Assembly: GCF_003672135.1 (NCBI RefSeq) | Contig: NC_039506.1 | Coordinates: 20,926,497 to 20,990,496, forward strand | DNA length: 64,000 bases | DNA from: Ooceraea biroi | Taxonomy: Eukaryota; Arthropoda; Insecta; Hymenoptera; Formicidae | Direction: 5' to 3' | Part shown: piece after piece, positions 1 through 13,395 of the stretch | Layout of the letters: each line of letters starts with the position of its first letter | Position numbering within the stretch: the first letter of the stretch is position 1 | Notes under the pieces: generated by a model | Databases searched by the model: none | Told to the model about the DNA's origin: nothing | Seen by the model: only the letters and a program-made list of their open reading frames with translations | Position numbers and translations under genes: made by a program

Positions 1-2685
1 TCCTTGACGTGGCACTTGCTCTAATTGAGCGTCGTGAAAGAGGTCCTTGCGGATTGTCGAGAGCGTAAGAGACTTGAAGGATACTCGGTCGCGTTTTCGC
101 GAAAACTTCCAGACAGCTTTCAGACGATGTCGCACAGTGAAAGGAATCGCATCAAACAAAGACGATGTATGCGAAATGTAATATTTTACACTCACATCTG
201 ATGCATAAATAAATGTCTCGTTGTAAACATTTAATCATGTAATTGATCGCCTTTTACGTCGCTCAAGTTTTACTGTTGATAAATTTCCTCGCAGAGATTA
301 AGGTTGAGGAAGCTTTGTTAGCTGTAAAGCAACGACAAAGGGACAAGAGGCAAGAAAGATGAAGAGAGTCTGAGGAAGGCGAATGAGTAGGGACCGTTGT
401 GTCGACCCTTAGCCCGTCTTATTGCTAGGACTCGGTTTCTGCTCGTTCTACAGCAACGAGGTTCCTCGTCAGACTTTGAGCGAGTTTCGTTCTCTTTGAG
501 CGACCTGCAGGACCCTTCGTGACCATACAAAGGGCTGCAGGAGCGGCAAAAAGGGCCGCTGTCCTAGTAGGCGTTTCTCTCCGATCGGGACGTCCAAAGT
601 ACATATCGAATGGACCAAGGAACACGCGGGTCTCTTAAATGAAGACGTAAGGGCTCGCAGGCATTGTAGCTATGGCCCTTAAATCGCGAAATTGTGGTAT
701 CTTTGTCCCTTTGAACATCGATAATCGATACTATGATGATAACAATTTAATGTTAAATATTTCTGAAATCTTTTTTGAAAACTTTTTGAGCAGAGATATA
801 TTTTCATTCACTTTAATCCATCGCGATTGATCTTAAACGGATCCTCCTCCGCAATCATCAATCGTAATGCACGAAATCCATTAACGCTTCTGTGCTTCGA
901 CAAAGACGCTTGTCACGATAAGAAGCGCAGCGGAAAGATCTCCACGATAAACTCGAAGATCGAGGGGTCTCTTTATACGCGGATCTCGTTTATCGTCGTG
1001 CTCGATTCGCATCCAACCACGCTATTTCAGGATTCGGGGTTCTCGTCCGCTTCATCACCTTCCCGCAGATATCGACGAATTTTTCAACTCGTCATCGCCA
1101 ACTGCCGCGGGCGCCGTAACCTGTGATGTAACGAGGGGAAGAAAGGGGATCGAAAAAGGAGAAAAGATATCTACGGAAAAGGGCGACGAGCACATCCGGG
1201 AAATACATGATAAAGATAACGTACCGTCACGCGTTGTACATCGCGTTGTATCGGAAAGGAGCCCTAGGATGGCCTCGGGTGAGTTCGCCCACGTGTTCCA
1301 CGTCGGGGAGCAGTTCGTGAAACTTTAACGTATTTATCCCGTAGTGTCGGAGACGAATCAGATTGCTGGAACGCGGAAAATGAGAGGAGCGAGTCCCCGA
1401 AGACTCCGGATGCGCATCGATGCGCACTTTCGCTCGTCGTCAATCATAGTTAACACCATTCATCGATCTTTAGCTCCCTTTAGCTTACATGCGCCTTTTA
1501 TGGCTGTTTCCGCCAGGAATCGTCGACGAGTTTTCCCCAACATTTCGAGAGGGCACGATGAAAATACGCGGCTACGATAATATTAGGATAAAATTAATCA
1601 AATGATTAAAGCGGAACCACTGATTTAATTAATTCGCCACTGATGTGGATTTACGGATGCACGAACCTCTTTGTTATTTTTACTTCAATTTAATTGAGAA
1701 CGCTCGGTAGCAGGAAACAATGCGGATATTTGCCAACCGCGATGCAAATTCACTCACGAGACGTTACGCGCACAGTTTGTCGACGAGCGTTTAGGGATTC
1801 TCGTCGAGGCATCAACACCAGGACCCTTAGCTATTCAAGTCGTAACCCTTCCCGGTTTAGAGTTAATTATGTCATCGTGATCGATCTGTTTGCACAATTC
1901 AGCACCACCACTCCGCGCTACTATTTAAAGGTACTTTGGACATGATCGAACGCATCGCGTTGTAAAGTAGAAAATATTATGAAGAATCGCCTTCATTATC
2001 TCGTAAAAATTTGTCCCATCCCATAAATTTGTGTTTTGAGAATTCATGCAATCTGGCAGGATAATTCGCGTATTATTGTGTAATATAATATAATATAATA
2101 ATGATTACTGTTTTGTAATAGTTAATTAATAGATTGTTATATGCGAGACTCATGACCACAAAAATCGTTTACGTCTATCGACAATTTCGAAAACAAATTT
2201 ATTTCTTTTTTATTATAACATTTACAATATTAGCATCATAGATGTTCGAAAGAGAGGCAGCAATAAAATTGAATCTTATATTTTATTTACATAAATATGG
2301 ATTGAGATATATTATTACAAGCACGAGACTCTTTCCACGGAGGATGCGAAATATTTAATAAACTACATTAACGCGGTCAGTTTCGGCATAGATATACAGG
2401 GTGAGGCACCTAAAACAGGCCACCTGAATATCTCGGCTGTTATTGGTGATAGAAAAAAATGTGTCAGACCAAACTTGCATGGTCTCGAGGGACACATAAT
2501 TTGTCCTAAATAGTTTTTTGTTAGGTGGACGCGCAGAGGTCATATGAAGGTCAACTTCGTTTTTCTAAATGGTATGATATGTTTTTTTACGTACCATCTA
2601 GTAGAGCGTTTGAAGATGCGCACATTGATCTACGGGTCAAAATCATTCAAGGTCACTGAAGGCCAACTGCAAGGGAAAATAATTT

Positions 2686-2925
2686 ACTTTATATTGCCTA
2701 GAGTTCTCTGCTATTAAAAATACTGTAAACTCAGAAATAAAAAAGTTCTAGCCCTTAGAAATTTTTTCTTTTTCCGAGAAGTTCTGAGTTGATGATATCA
2801 TTATTTTTTATATTGCCTAGAGTTCTCTGCTATTGAAAATACCGTAAATTCAGAAATGAAAAAGTTCTAACCCTTAGAAATTTTTTCTTTTCCGAGAAGT
2901 TCTGAGTTGTTAATATCATTACCTA
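2686..2925 (+). repeat. 118-bp tandem repeat array 1 (two copies)
   Basis: Two head-to-tail monomers, each starting near ATTGCCTAGAGTTCTCTGC, at about 2693 and 2812 (period about 119 bp). Each monomer carries AACTCAGAA and, further on, TTCTGAGTT, which can pair into a 9-bp stem. The same family recurs at three other places in the window. Confidence 0.8.
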
Positions 2926-3455
2926 AAAAACCTTTTTAAAAAAAGAAAAAATATATACGCCAAGTACATAAAAACTCCCAACTTGTCAAAACTCAAAACT
3001 AAATATGAAATCAATAATTAACTAGCCAAGTATCTAGAAGCAGTTTGAGTATTTTACCCAAACGTTTTCCATACATACTCTCTTATCGCATGATGACATT
3101 GAAGTACTTGGCGTGCCCGGATCGCAGTGGTCATGTATTCTTGTAAATTTGTACAATATCTTGATTTGTATTGTATCTTGTATCTTCATGATTTTCAATA
3201 AAGACTCGCAAATGATTTTGTGTCTCTTATAGGTAGGACAGGACGTTTTAATGTGATTCGGGCACGCCAAGTACTTCAATGTCGTCATGCGATAAGAGAG
3301 TATGCATGGAAAACGTTTGGGTAAAATACTCAAACTGCTTCTAGATACTTGGCTAGTTAATTATTGATTTCATATTTAGTTTTGAGTTTGACAAGTTGGG
3401 AGTTTTTATGGACTTGGCGTATATATTTTTTCGTTTTTTAAAAAGGTTTTTTAGG
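2922..3455. repeat. Inner palindrome, 0.2-kb arms
   Basis: The left arm (2922-3123, about 202 bp) is the near-perfect reverse complement of the right arm (3255-3455), separated by a loop of about 131 bp. The arms start with CCTAAAAAACC and contain ACTTGGCGTGCCCG next to the loop. It lies wholly inside the larger foldback element, so it is either a nested insertion or part of its core. A transcript would form a very long hairpin. Confidence 0.8.
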
Positions 3456-3981
3456 GATTATCTTTTAACAAAAATGTAGTAGTATTATTGATGTATTTTT
3501 ATCTTATACTATCTTACCGGTTTGCATTAATGCTGCAATACTGTATCCAATACATAATGTACTAAGGCCCAATTTCTTCACCTCTCGATAACTTTATCCA
3601 AAAGATATCTCGTAGAATCAGTTTTCTTCACCTTTGTAATCTGACAGAATATGGTAATTTATAATAACATTCTAGACACTTTGTGTCAAAAGTGAGTAGT
3701 ATGAAGAATAGCTATCCGTTAAATACGTAATTAGAGGTTTCAATGAAGAAATAAATTTTTAGTTATCTGGAAGATAGCTATTGAGAGGTATGAAGAAGGT
3801 ATGAAGAGGCGCCGGCGCCTCTGAAACGCTGGCGCAGCTACGCCGGCGCCTCTGCTGCACCGCAGCACCTCCACCTCAGCTGCGCTGCAGCACCTCAGCA
3901 CCTCTGCTGCGCCGCAGCATCTCATTGCTTGGAACCTTGTTCTTTATGTACTTGGCGTCGCGACGCTACCGCGTCGCTTGA

Positions 3982-4165
3982 TTTTTTATATTGCCTAGAG
4001 TTCTCTATTGAAATACCGTAAACTCAGAAATGAAAAAGTTCTAACCCTTAGAAATTTTTTCTTTTTTCGAGAAGTTCTGAGTTGTTAATATCATTATTTT
4101 TTATATTGCCTAGAGTTCTCTGCTATTGAAAATACCGTAAACTCAGAAATGAAAAAGTTCTAGCA
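3982..4165 (+). repeat. 118-bp tandem repeat array 2 (two copies)
   Basis: Two monomers starting near 3990 and 4105, in the same orientation as array 1. The two arrays are therefore direct repeats, although they sit between inverted outer arms. The first copy is slightly shortened (CTCTATTGAAATACC instead of CTCTGCTATTGAAAATACC). Confidence 0.8.
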
Positions 4166-7100
4166 CTTAGAAATTTTAGCCTTCAGTGACCTTGAATGAT
4201 TTTGACCCGTAGATCAATGTGCGCATCTTCAAACGCTCTACTAGATGGTACGTAAAAAAACATATATCATTTAAAAAAACGAAGTTGACCTGCATATGAT
4301 CTCTACGCGTTCACCTAATAAAAAATTATTTAGAACAAATTATGTGTCCCTCGAAACCATGCAAGTTTGGTCTGACACATTTTTTTCTATCACCAATAAC
4401 AGCCGAGATATTCAGGTGGCCTGTTTTAGGTGCCTCACCCTGTATACGTTGCAAACGACATGCGACGTTAGCAACGTCAAAATTCCACGGAATAAACATT
4501 CCGTTCATAGTTGGAGTTTGCGGCGCACAATGGTTAATATCACTTCCTATTTTCACAGTGCGAACCATCGCTGAGCGAAAGCGTTTGTCCATTATACCAG
4601 AATATTGATCGAATTACTTTACTAAGCCGCGTCGCTTAGCAAAGTAGTTTGCAAATTCTTGTGATTATTAAGGGATTTCGTAGTGGTGCGCTAATTACCT
4701 CTACAATCATAACTGCGTCATCATCATTTCTCTGACCAAGCTGACTTCTTTAATTGGACTATATTCGTTACCGGATAGGCTGGGATTAACGATCGCGGAT
4801 GTAATTCGTGCGCGTTGCAAATCGTTACCAAAAAGAAGACAAAAAAGGTGAAACGCTCGGAGATGACCATGCCGAAAGTCGCAGGCAAATCGCGAGGAGG
4901 GCTAACTCCCCGCTCCCTGCGGGGCAAATTTCCGATTTATTCAAGCTCGCTCCCAAATACTTGGGAGCCCATAAAGAGAATGAATGGGATTGTGGCGGTC
5001 GCCGCAATGCTCAGGGCTGCTTTAGGGGTTCATGAAATACGCGCTCGTCGTTCTCTCTCTCTCTCTCTGTCGTTCTTCCCTCCTTCCGAACTTTCCCTGC
5101 TCCTTTCCGTCCGCCCACTCACCCTGTCGCGCTTGACTCCCCCTTTTCGCTTTCGTCCCCCAATGCGCTCTTTACCCCCTATCGGCCCTTCGCGAATCGA
5201 AACTCCGCTCTGCAGGGTGGCCAGCGGTATTACCGCGAATTTACATAGCCTCGCTTCGAACTCCGGACATATTGCGCCGCTTTGATTTATGCGAAACATT
5301 TGCTAAATATCCCGGACTTAATCTCGGCCGACGCGAAAACGCCGTCGCCGCGGGCGAGCGCGCACTCGCGCGTACAAGTGTGGCGTAATGAGAGGTAACG
5401 TAGCGGTTTCTTCGAGAACACGGTAACTAGAATGTGCGACGGTGGCACTTTATAAATGTCGTACCGCGACAAGAGGGCCCCTCTCGACCTCACTCAATAA
5501 GAAGCGCTCGGAAAATTCACGGCGGCGACGGTGATTTACGGGAAAACAAATCATTTCGAGGAGACATCGGGGATCACGGGGAAATCTATTTCGGCAAACT
5601 TTAAGGATTACGCGCCGCGTGATTTATGACGGTATATCGGTATAGGTAAGAGCGCACGCATTACATTTTAACGCAATCGTTCATGAATAATTCATAAAAC
5701 TGATGGAACAGAGATATAATCGAACCGCGTTAAAAAAATGCTCAGAAGCAACGCTCACAAGATTCATCGGTGTCTCTTAATGTAATCTACGATTGTATGT
5801 AGAAGTAAACTCACGAATGCACAACGGTGAAATCGTGCACGGAAATTCGAGGCGAGGTGAAACGCGATCGTCGCGGACATTGGCGGTTTTCTTGGATTTC
5901 CATGGGTGCCTCATCGAGCCGGCCTAGTTCGTATTTGGCTTCCTCGTGGTAACAGCAGATGCGCGCTACATCGCGCAATCAGGGTAGTTTGTAGGGTAGG
6001 TGCTCGCTCCGAAGCCGCTCAAGTACAAGTAAAACTACACCAGATAGCTTCAGTAGTGCGACTTAACGGTTAACGATCGGATGATGGCTCATTTTACGAT
6101 TGCAATCGCCTCCCGGCGATCGTATCATTGTCGGCTGACCACATGCGGTCCGTTTCCACTGCTGACAGCAACCAGCTGAAAATCATCAAGTCATGAATTA
6201 ATTAATGAACAACAATATTCAATTTATTCAATTAATAACGTTGATTAATGACATTATTGAACATCTCTCCTGACATTTCTCTGCGTTGTTAATTAAATAA
6301 CAGCATGAATATTTGATTAATAGCATAGAGAACACCGAGGAGAATTCCCATGAAAGTTTTATAGATTAATACTTTATAGATAGATTTATTAATAATTTAT
6401 AGATGTATACTATGCGGTTGTGAAGAGTCTTAATGTAATGATATAATACATGTAATACGATTTTCATGTAAAACTCTTCGCAATCAAATTAGTAACAATG
6501 CGATTTGACAGTTATCCTGAACATTGCGCCACATTGATTCAAAAAAGAGTTTTCCACCCCTCGCCGCCGACATTCGGTCGCCATGCTACTCCTCGACAGG
6601 ACACGAGGGCGTATCGATACCTCCACGGTTATTTCCGCTTTTCTGCGAACTGGTCAATCCTCGTTCCTCCTACGTTCTGTACCATTCTACAACTGTATAT
6701 CTCTCTTCTCTTTTTTTCTCTTTCATTTTTTTGTTTCATTTCCCACTTCACATATTCATACGGGGCTCTTTTCTCACAATAAACGTCGACCATTTGCATG
6801 TAGGGTCCCCGCGCGGGGAGGGGTGCGAGGCTCCCTTCGCTCGCAGGGCGAACGTCGCGCACCACCACCCCCGTGGTGGACACCGCCGCCACCCTCGGAC
6901 TCTCGGCGCGATAAGCCGCCCCCAGGGATCCGCGACTGTCTCGATTTATATGCATGCATAGAAGCGTAGGTGGTAGGCCGTGACCAGGCCGGACGGGGTA
7001 CGTGGGGGCATCCACACATCGATAGATCGATTCTCCGACAGACAGTAAATATCGCTGATGAGCTGGTCCAGTCAGCGTCGACGGGGATTTGAGGGCGCGT

Positions 7101-7959
7101 AGGAAGCCTGGGGTGCTTACCCCGCGATTTGTCGAGTGGCAGGAATCCTCCGCTGCTTGATGCCGAATACCTCCCCGTGGATCTTCTCTTCCCCTCGACC
7201 GTCGATCTTCACTTTTTCAACAACATTTTACGCATTTTCTGCCTCCGGATCGGACGCAGCGCGTGCTCCGCTGGCGCCGAGGGTAACTAGCGAGGGTAGC
7301 AGCTGGCGTTCTCGACGGAGTCCTGCGGATTTAAATGAGAATAATTTAGTTCTGTTCGTTGCGACCGAATATTGACATAATAATATCATAATATTATAAC
7401 GGTATATAACAATGATGTAGATCGTTATCGCGTGATGATTTCAATTGTGCAAGGAATAATACTCCTCGATAACTAGCAGAGAGAGATTAAAAATCAACCC
7501 TCGTGCAACTGGCGCGACGCGAGTTTAAAGAGCGTGAGTAAAGTTTTTCAGTTAGCAGAGTTCGTGTCATTTGACGAGAATCATCCCCCGCAACTTTAAA
7601 ACTCTATTACGTGCGAGGAAACGACGAAGACGGCGAGAGCTCGGCGGAAGATTCTCGTCGGCCGGTTAATGGGAAATGATAATAATAACCTGAGCATGAT
7701 GTATATTGTTATGTCCAGGTTGGTCCCGTGTAAGGGAGAAGCCGGCCAGTAGTCAGCTGTGTAACGATAGATCAACGGATCCGAAAAAGAAAATTGGTCT
7801 CCACACTATGAAGTCTCTTGGCGACGGGATAAATAATGAAATAAACAGATTTGATCGTGGCCTTGTGCCGTGTTCGGAAGACGCATTCGGAATCGTTCTA
7901 ATAAAGCAGTTCAGTTTAACGAAAGTGTGGTGTTGTTCCTTCTTTCTTGAGCGAATTTG

Positions 7960-7960
<1 letters not shown>

Positions 7961-7993
<33 letters not shown>
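7961..7993. repeat. (TG)16 microsatellite
   Basis: An uninterrupted TG run ending 56 bp before the acceptor of the first recognised exon of the SH2 adapter gene. The frame through it is an artefact of the repeat. Confidence 0.95.
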
Positions 7994-7994
<1 letters not shown>

Positions 7995-8049
7995 AGCGAA
8001 TATCACCCCGACACACAATAACATTTCTTTCGTTTTTTTGTGCTTGCAG

Positions 8050-8169
8050 GTATCACTGTGCGACGATTACAGCCTGCCCGTCGACTTCGTGAACAAGAGA
8101 CGTCCTGCAAGCGCAGCAGCCGCGACTTCTACGGTGCAATGGATGCTGCCGAGTCCGACAGTGGAGAAC
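8050..8169 (+). CDS. SH2 adapter exon A (YSLP motif)
   Basis: The exon has 40 codons and is phase 0 at both ends. It follows a T-rich tract ending TGCTTGCAG and is followed by GTGAGT. It encodes CDDYSLPVDF early on, then a small Ala-rich stretch and WMLPSPTVEN. It joins directly to exon B without a split codon. No methionine suits a start, so upstream exon(s) must exist. Confidence 0.75.
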
Positions 8170-11100
8170 GTGAGTGTTAATTAAACGATTTGACGTCTCG
8201 CGAGAACGTATCGCTTGGCATCGATAATCGATTGAATTTCCACAAGCGCGAAATTAATAACAAATATTTGTGCGCGCTGTTAAATAATATATCTTACGTC
8301 GTGCAAATATAACGCGCTTGTCATAAAATTTAGCATTATTCTACCGTGACACTTTGTATTTCACGTGTGTAATTCACTTGTGGAACAATAGCGGACGTGA
8401 AATATTTGTGAAAAATTTAATTAAGGAGAGATCAAAATGCGACAATGCGCAACTTTATAATGCTCCTGCGCGGCGTTATTGCGGCGATGAAACTTTATTC
8501 ATCGGTCTCGCCCGTTTATCTGTGTTCACAGTTCAATGAATTCCGCGTTAAGCAAACACACCACGTTACGCGTTCACGCGTCCCCATTGTGGCTCGTTCC
8601 CAGCCCGAAAAGTTTATCGATATTTTTCACCCGCGACGTGCAGTGAATCAAAAAGGGCTCGCAATCTTGCGCAGCAGTGCAAAATTCTCGCAAAATAAAT
8701 CTCGCGTATTTGCATAGTACATTACGTTATCAACAAAAAGCTAACTACTGCGTATATCAAAAATTGCCTTTAACAATAACACCACGAAATAATTAGATTT
8801 CGATCGTTAGTCGATTAAACTTGATTAATCGATATTAACTTTGGAGACTCGGCGAGCGTGGCGAGGGAGGAAAATGTTTGTACAGCGTTTAGAAGCTTAT
8901 CGAATCAGTCTCGAAACAAACGCGCATCCCGATCGTCCTCCACCGATTGTACGTGCATGACGTCACTTCCTGTGTCAGTGGCCGGAGTCGTTTTGTCGGC
9001 TAACGATAGTATTGATATTTTCGCAACGGCGGACGACGAACGAGGGAATCGTTCTCGAAGGGAGAAATATAATTACAGTGGTGACAAAATACCCGCCGGG
9101 CACGATAGAGCAAGCGGGGGCGTGGATGAGGGTGCGCCGGAGGGTGCGAGAGGTAGTAACAACGGACGCGAGCGGAACGACGAGAAGCGTCGGCGGCAGG
9201 CCGGGGAGACCGGTGACTTCCGGCGTTGCTTATAATTGCTCCGGCACTCAGTTTCTGGTGCCTGGGGGTTGCCTCGAGCATTGCGCCTAAACGCTTCGAA
9301 ACGGCGGGAACACGGCTTCGCGCCCCCGATGCGCCTTCTAAAGCTACCTCGAAAGTACGCTCGAAATATCACGCTTCTCCTGCGAAGACTCGAATGAAGT
9401 GTGAAGAAACGCTGCGTTGCAGACGATTAAAATGGCTACAGCGGTAGTCCGACTGCAACATTTTTCTTCATTAGTTTTATTATCACTGGCTGTACCTGCG
9501 TATATTTAACGTGAGCGTTATTATTTTATTAATCGGTGACTAACAAAAATTTAGTTTCGGAATTAATTATGTAATGAAGATTTTCAGGATTTTAAAGTGT
9601 AATATCTTTACATTCGTGTTCGCACTTGTGTTTGATTTACATATTTGTATTACGTATTGTTATATCTTATATGTCTGCAAGAATTTAACTCTGAACTTAA
9701 TTGGTTAAACTTCAGCTCGCGGTATCTAATTGCAAACAAACGGAAACGTGGACGCGACGCGTCGCGAGGGAGAAGTTCGAGAAAGAAAGAGGGCGGAATG
9801 TCGGCGTCGCAGCGACGACACCTGAGTGTGCCGAACAAAAGTTTCCCTTGCCTCGTTGTCACCGACAACCCCCGCGTAAAATGCGTCGCAAAGGGACGAA
9901 GAGGTGGAGGACGGGGGTGCGACGAAGACGGAGAGCGGGTGCCACTTGACTCGAGAGGGTGAATCGTTATGAGTCTCGCTCGTAAGCCTTACTTAATACT
10001 TTAGCGCTTTATTTTATGCGTGAGATCGGGCACTGGTGCCGCCCGCATTTATCACCGTAACAAAGGGCGGCTTCGTCGCGTGGAAGTTTGGAACGCGCCG
10101 CTCTGGGAGTCCGCACGTGCGTTACGTTTGTTGTTTTTGATAGTTTTCTTCGTCGGTTCGAGGGAGCCGCGACCTCTCGAACTCGCGATTGTCCATCGAT
10201 TGCCTTTCAGCGACGATCAAAAGCCCGATTTATTTGGTCGGCGAATTCGGAGCGCAACGAGCGCAGGCGGAATGCTGGCGGGGGAGTCCGTTGCCATTTG
10301 TTCCGGGTCAAATTTACCGAGGTAACGATTAACCCACGGCGGGCAGAGCTACGTGGAAAAGTGGGAGTAATTAATTCCCGAACGATCAAGAGGGAAGCGT
10401 CTGTCCGTGACGCTTAGAATTCCGGGAAAAAAAATTGACTTCAAGAGAGAGCTTGACGTCGAGTGCTTTGTGCGATGTTCCTTGTCCTGGAGCGCGAGTG
10501 ATTGATACTCCCGTCGCTAAAAAGCGCTCTTACGCGTGCGTCTTATCTCGCGTTGCTCATTTTTCTTGCGAACCCGCGTCACGTAACTCCATTATCTGCA
10601 TACCATTAATGACGGCTCGTAATATCGCGGATATTGTCGGAAATGACCGGCTCGTTTCTCTCGCAAAATTAAGAGCGATCGACGACGTCGCTGACGCGAC
10701 GCTTTCTGCGAAGTGCCATTCTGTGTAACGCCGTTATTTATGTTACCAAGTGTATGGCCGTTCACCATTTATATGGCTGGACGTTTCGCACAGGCATTAA
10801 TATTTATGTCTCGAAAAAATTCTTTAGGGAAGATTTTACATCGAGAGTCGCGAGTCTCATTTCTTCACGCGTAGATCCATAGAATGGATAGACTGGTATC
10901 ACATATCAGAGAAGATCATCAGAGATGGTACTCGGAATATAAAAATTTATGTGTTTTCGCATCACACACGTAATTCTGATTCATGCGTCCACCCCATGCG
11001 TATAGCGTTAATGGGATTCGGCAGCGCTGGAAAAAGTGTCATTACGCCGCGAGACTCATAAATATGGTAAAGTCGTGCGATTAGGGCAGCCGATAATCAT

Positions 11101-13358
11101 GCTCAATTATAACGCTGTGACCGAATAATCGGATTAAATGCTCTCGATAAATCGAACGGCATTAACGGGCGTGATTCGTGCTGTTTGCATTTGACGGCGT
11201 TATGTTGCATTCGGCACGATCTTCAAAGTAATTAAACGATTCACGCGTGAGGGGATGACCAAAAACATCCGGTATATTTATTACGTGTCATCGCTTCCGC
11301 CAGCAAATGCGGGCAGCACATTTACTTTATCCGCTTAACGATGCGTCCTCAAATCGAGGCACGTTTGTGCCAGTCGCTGAATCAAGTGGCAATTCGAGTT
11401 TTCTTTTCACCGTCGTTGCACGTCGCGGTAACCGCGTGTAATCGTTTCCACAGTCGTCAGCATGAGATTTCGCCGTTGCGTCTCGTGGAAAACCGAACCG
11501 TTCGTCATCGGATTTGCGACAGTCGATCGAGCCGTCTCCATCGCGTCTGCAAGCCGCGCATCCCCATAATTTCCGTATAAACATTCACAAATTTATCCGT
11601 TCCGAGGAGGAAGCGGCTTCACGATGACGAGGGGGTAGACCGAGCTGAAGGCTTGGAGGCGAGATGGCTGGAAGCAATCGACTTCGTCTTCGAAACATCC
11701 CCCGAAGCCACGGCGCTCAACTTTGGCAGGAGAATTCCAATTTTGGCCTCTTTCGATTTAAGACTACTTGTCTTCCCCGTCTTGCGTCCTGCGTCGAGAC
11801 GTCTGCTTGTCTCGCTCTGCCCAGCTTTCTCCTGACATCTCTCGTATCTTTTTTTTCTGTACACGACAAGATAGATAAGAGAGAATAGAAAATCGATCAC
11901 ATTGACTGTCACACCACCGCGCATTCTCGCTGTTGTCTTCTTTCGTCTTCGTCACGTGCGAGGGAAACAGATCATTAATATTTTTACTATCATCATCATT
12001 GTCAATATTGGCGAAGTATATAGTATCTCGATTGCGTAATCGCGATGAGACTGGAACGGCTTCCGCAGGAAATTCGAGGCACCCCTTCGTCGCTCGTGAC
12101 GATGGTCGATTGAATTCAGTCGAGGGAAATTCACGTCTTCCTGCTCGGGTTCTTTCTTGAGATCGTTGCTGAGGCGAACGTGACGGGCGTAATCCGCATT
12201 ACGTTGCAATCGTATTTAGAAGAATTACGTTCTCGAACTTAATCTCTCACGTCAACGTGTAATAACAGCGTTTACCGACCACTTCCCGATTAATCGAGCG
12301 CTGCGTTTAATATAACGGGCGCGCGTGCCAGAAACGAATTGCCGGCGCGGTTGTTTTCTCTCGAAATAACGATCGCCGTTTAGGGAATGACTAGGAAAAT
12401 GTTTCGCGTCTCGGCCGAGGCGTTTTACCGCAATTGGCTGCATTCAAGAATGGAAAACGCCATCAAGCTAACACGTATACTGAAACGGGAAGCTGGTCCC
12501 TCGACGATAACCCTTCCTGAAGACGCTCCCTCTTAGGGACGAAGTCGAGTATCATTATCTACGTGAAAACGCCGACGAGAAAGCACGCTGTCGAATTAGT
12601 ATTATTATAGAGACTCGATAAAGCGTACCGCCACGTCGTCGTTTAATTGAAAATCGTTATGAGCGATACATTAAGAACTTCCTGACCTCTTTTAGTGGAA
12701 GCGTTGGATCGATTTCAGGTAGAAATGTACACAGGCAATGTATCTCTCGGCTGAAGTAACCTGAAGGTAAACAATCTGTTCTTCTGTTTGCAGGCGGAAG
12801 TCGAGGTTGTGGAACAATACAGCGACCCTAGAGACAGCAAGAGCAAGGCGTACGTAGAGCCGGGTGCGGAGACTTCCTTGCCAACGATCTACAGCAAGGC
12901 GAATCGCAACTATTGTCGTCCTTACACAGGTAAGTCCTTTCCTTGATTCTAACCATTTTCCTTGAGATGCTGCAAAATAACACAGTAATATAATTCCGAT
13001 AATTGCAGTACTACAAATTTACATATGTGTAACAAACTGTGATTTTTTATATTTTATATTTTAATATAATTAATACTCTATAAAAAATCGATACACAGCG
13101 GATTAATCTAGAATAATAATATTAGGATACTTAAAGTGCGAAACGTACTCACTCAGGACTTAGAATATGTGCTTGGAATGATCGAAATCTCTGCACTGAT
13201 TGATTGATCGCTGATACCGCGTGGATAAGATCCGGGATAATGTAGTTAAGCGGAAATTCTCATGCCAGGCCGCAAATTAATGCGGCGGGAACCCCGGTGT
13301 GTTACGGCCGATACTACGACGTACGAATTATCGAGGTAACAACTCAGTTAACGCCAAG

Positions 13359-13395
<37 letters not shown>

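Larger units (their letters stand above)
2395..4444. mobile_element. Nested foldback (inverted-repeat) element flanked by TA
   Basis: The element begins TACAGGGTGAGGCACC and ends with the reverse complement GGTGCCTCACCCTGTA. Each end is flanked by TA (2393-2394 and 4445-4446), as expected of Tc1/mariner-type or related MITE insertion. The outer inverted arms are about 269 bp (2395-2663) and 266 bp (4179-4444). Inside lie two direct arrays of the 118-bp repeat, a second palindrome (2922-3455), a further probable MITE (about 3565-3805, with ends resembling CTTCACCTCTCGATAAC and its complement), and a GC-rich hairpin-prone segment (about 3810-3920). No intact transposase was found, so it is non-autonomous. 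The reading frames in the arms are complementary shadows of each other. Confidence 0.8.
1..8049. other. Upstream or intronic DNA with no identified exon
   Basis: I find no exon that can be joined in phase to the SH2-adapter exon starting at 8050, so the N-terminus of that gene is probably encoded before this window or in a short exon I could not recognise. The stretch holds a nested foldback element (2395-4444), a CT microsatellite at about 5051-5068 and a TG microsatellite just before 8050. Open frames here lack splice context and protein-like composition. Confidence 0.5.

Noticed and set aside
4296..4608. Overlapping frames suggesting a small conserved protein
   Set aside because: They fall in an inverted arm of the foldback element, and the same peptide appears from the left arm on the other strand (2355-2543).
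7706..8049. Frames upstream of exon A considered as the first exon of the SH2 adapter
   Set aside because: No suitable donor joins in phase 0, and the frame at 7957 is just the TG microsatellite running into the exon.
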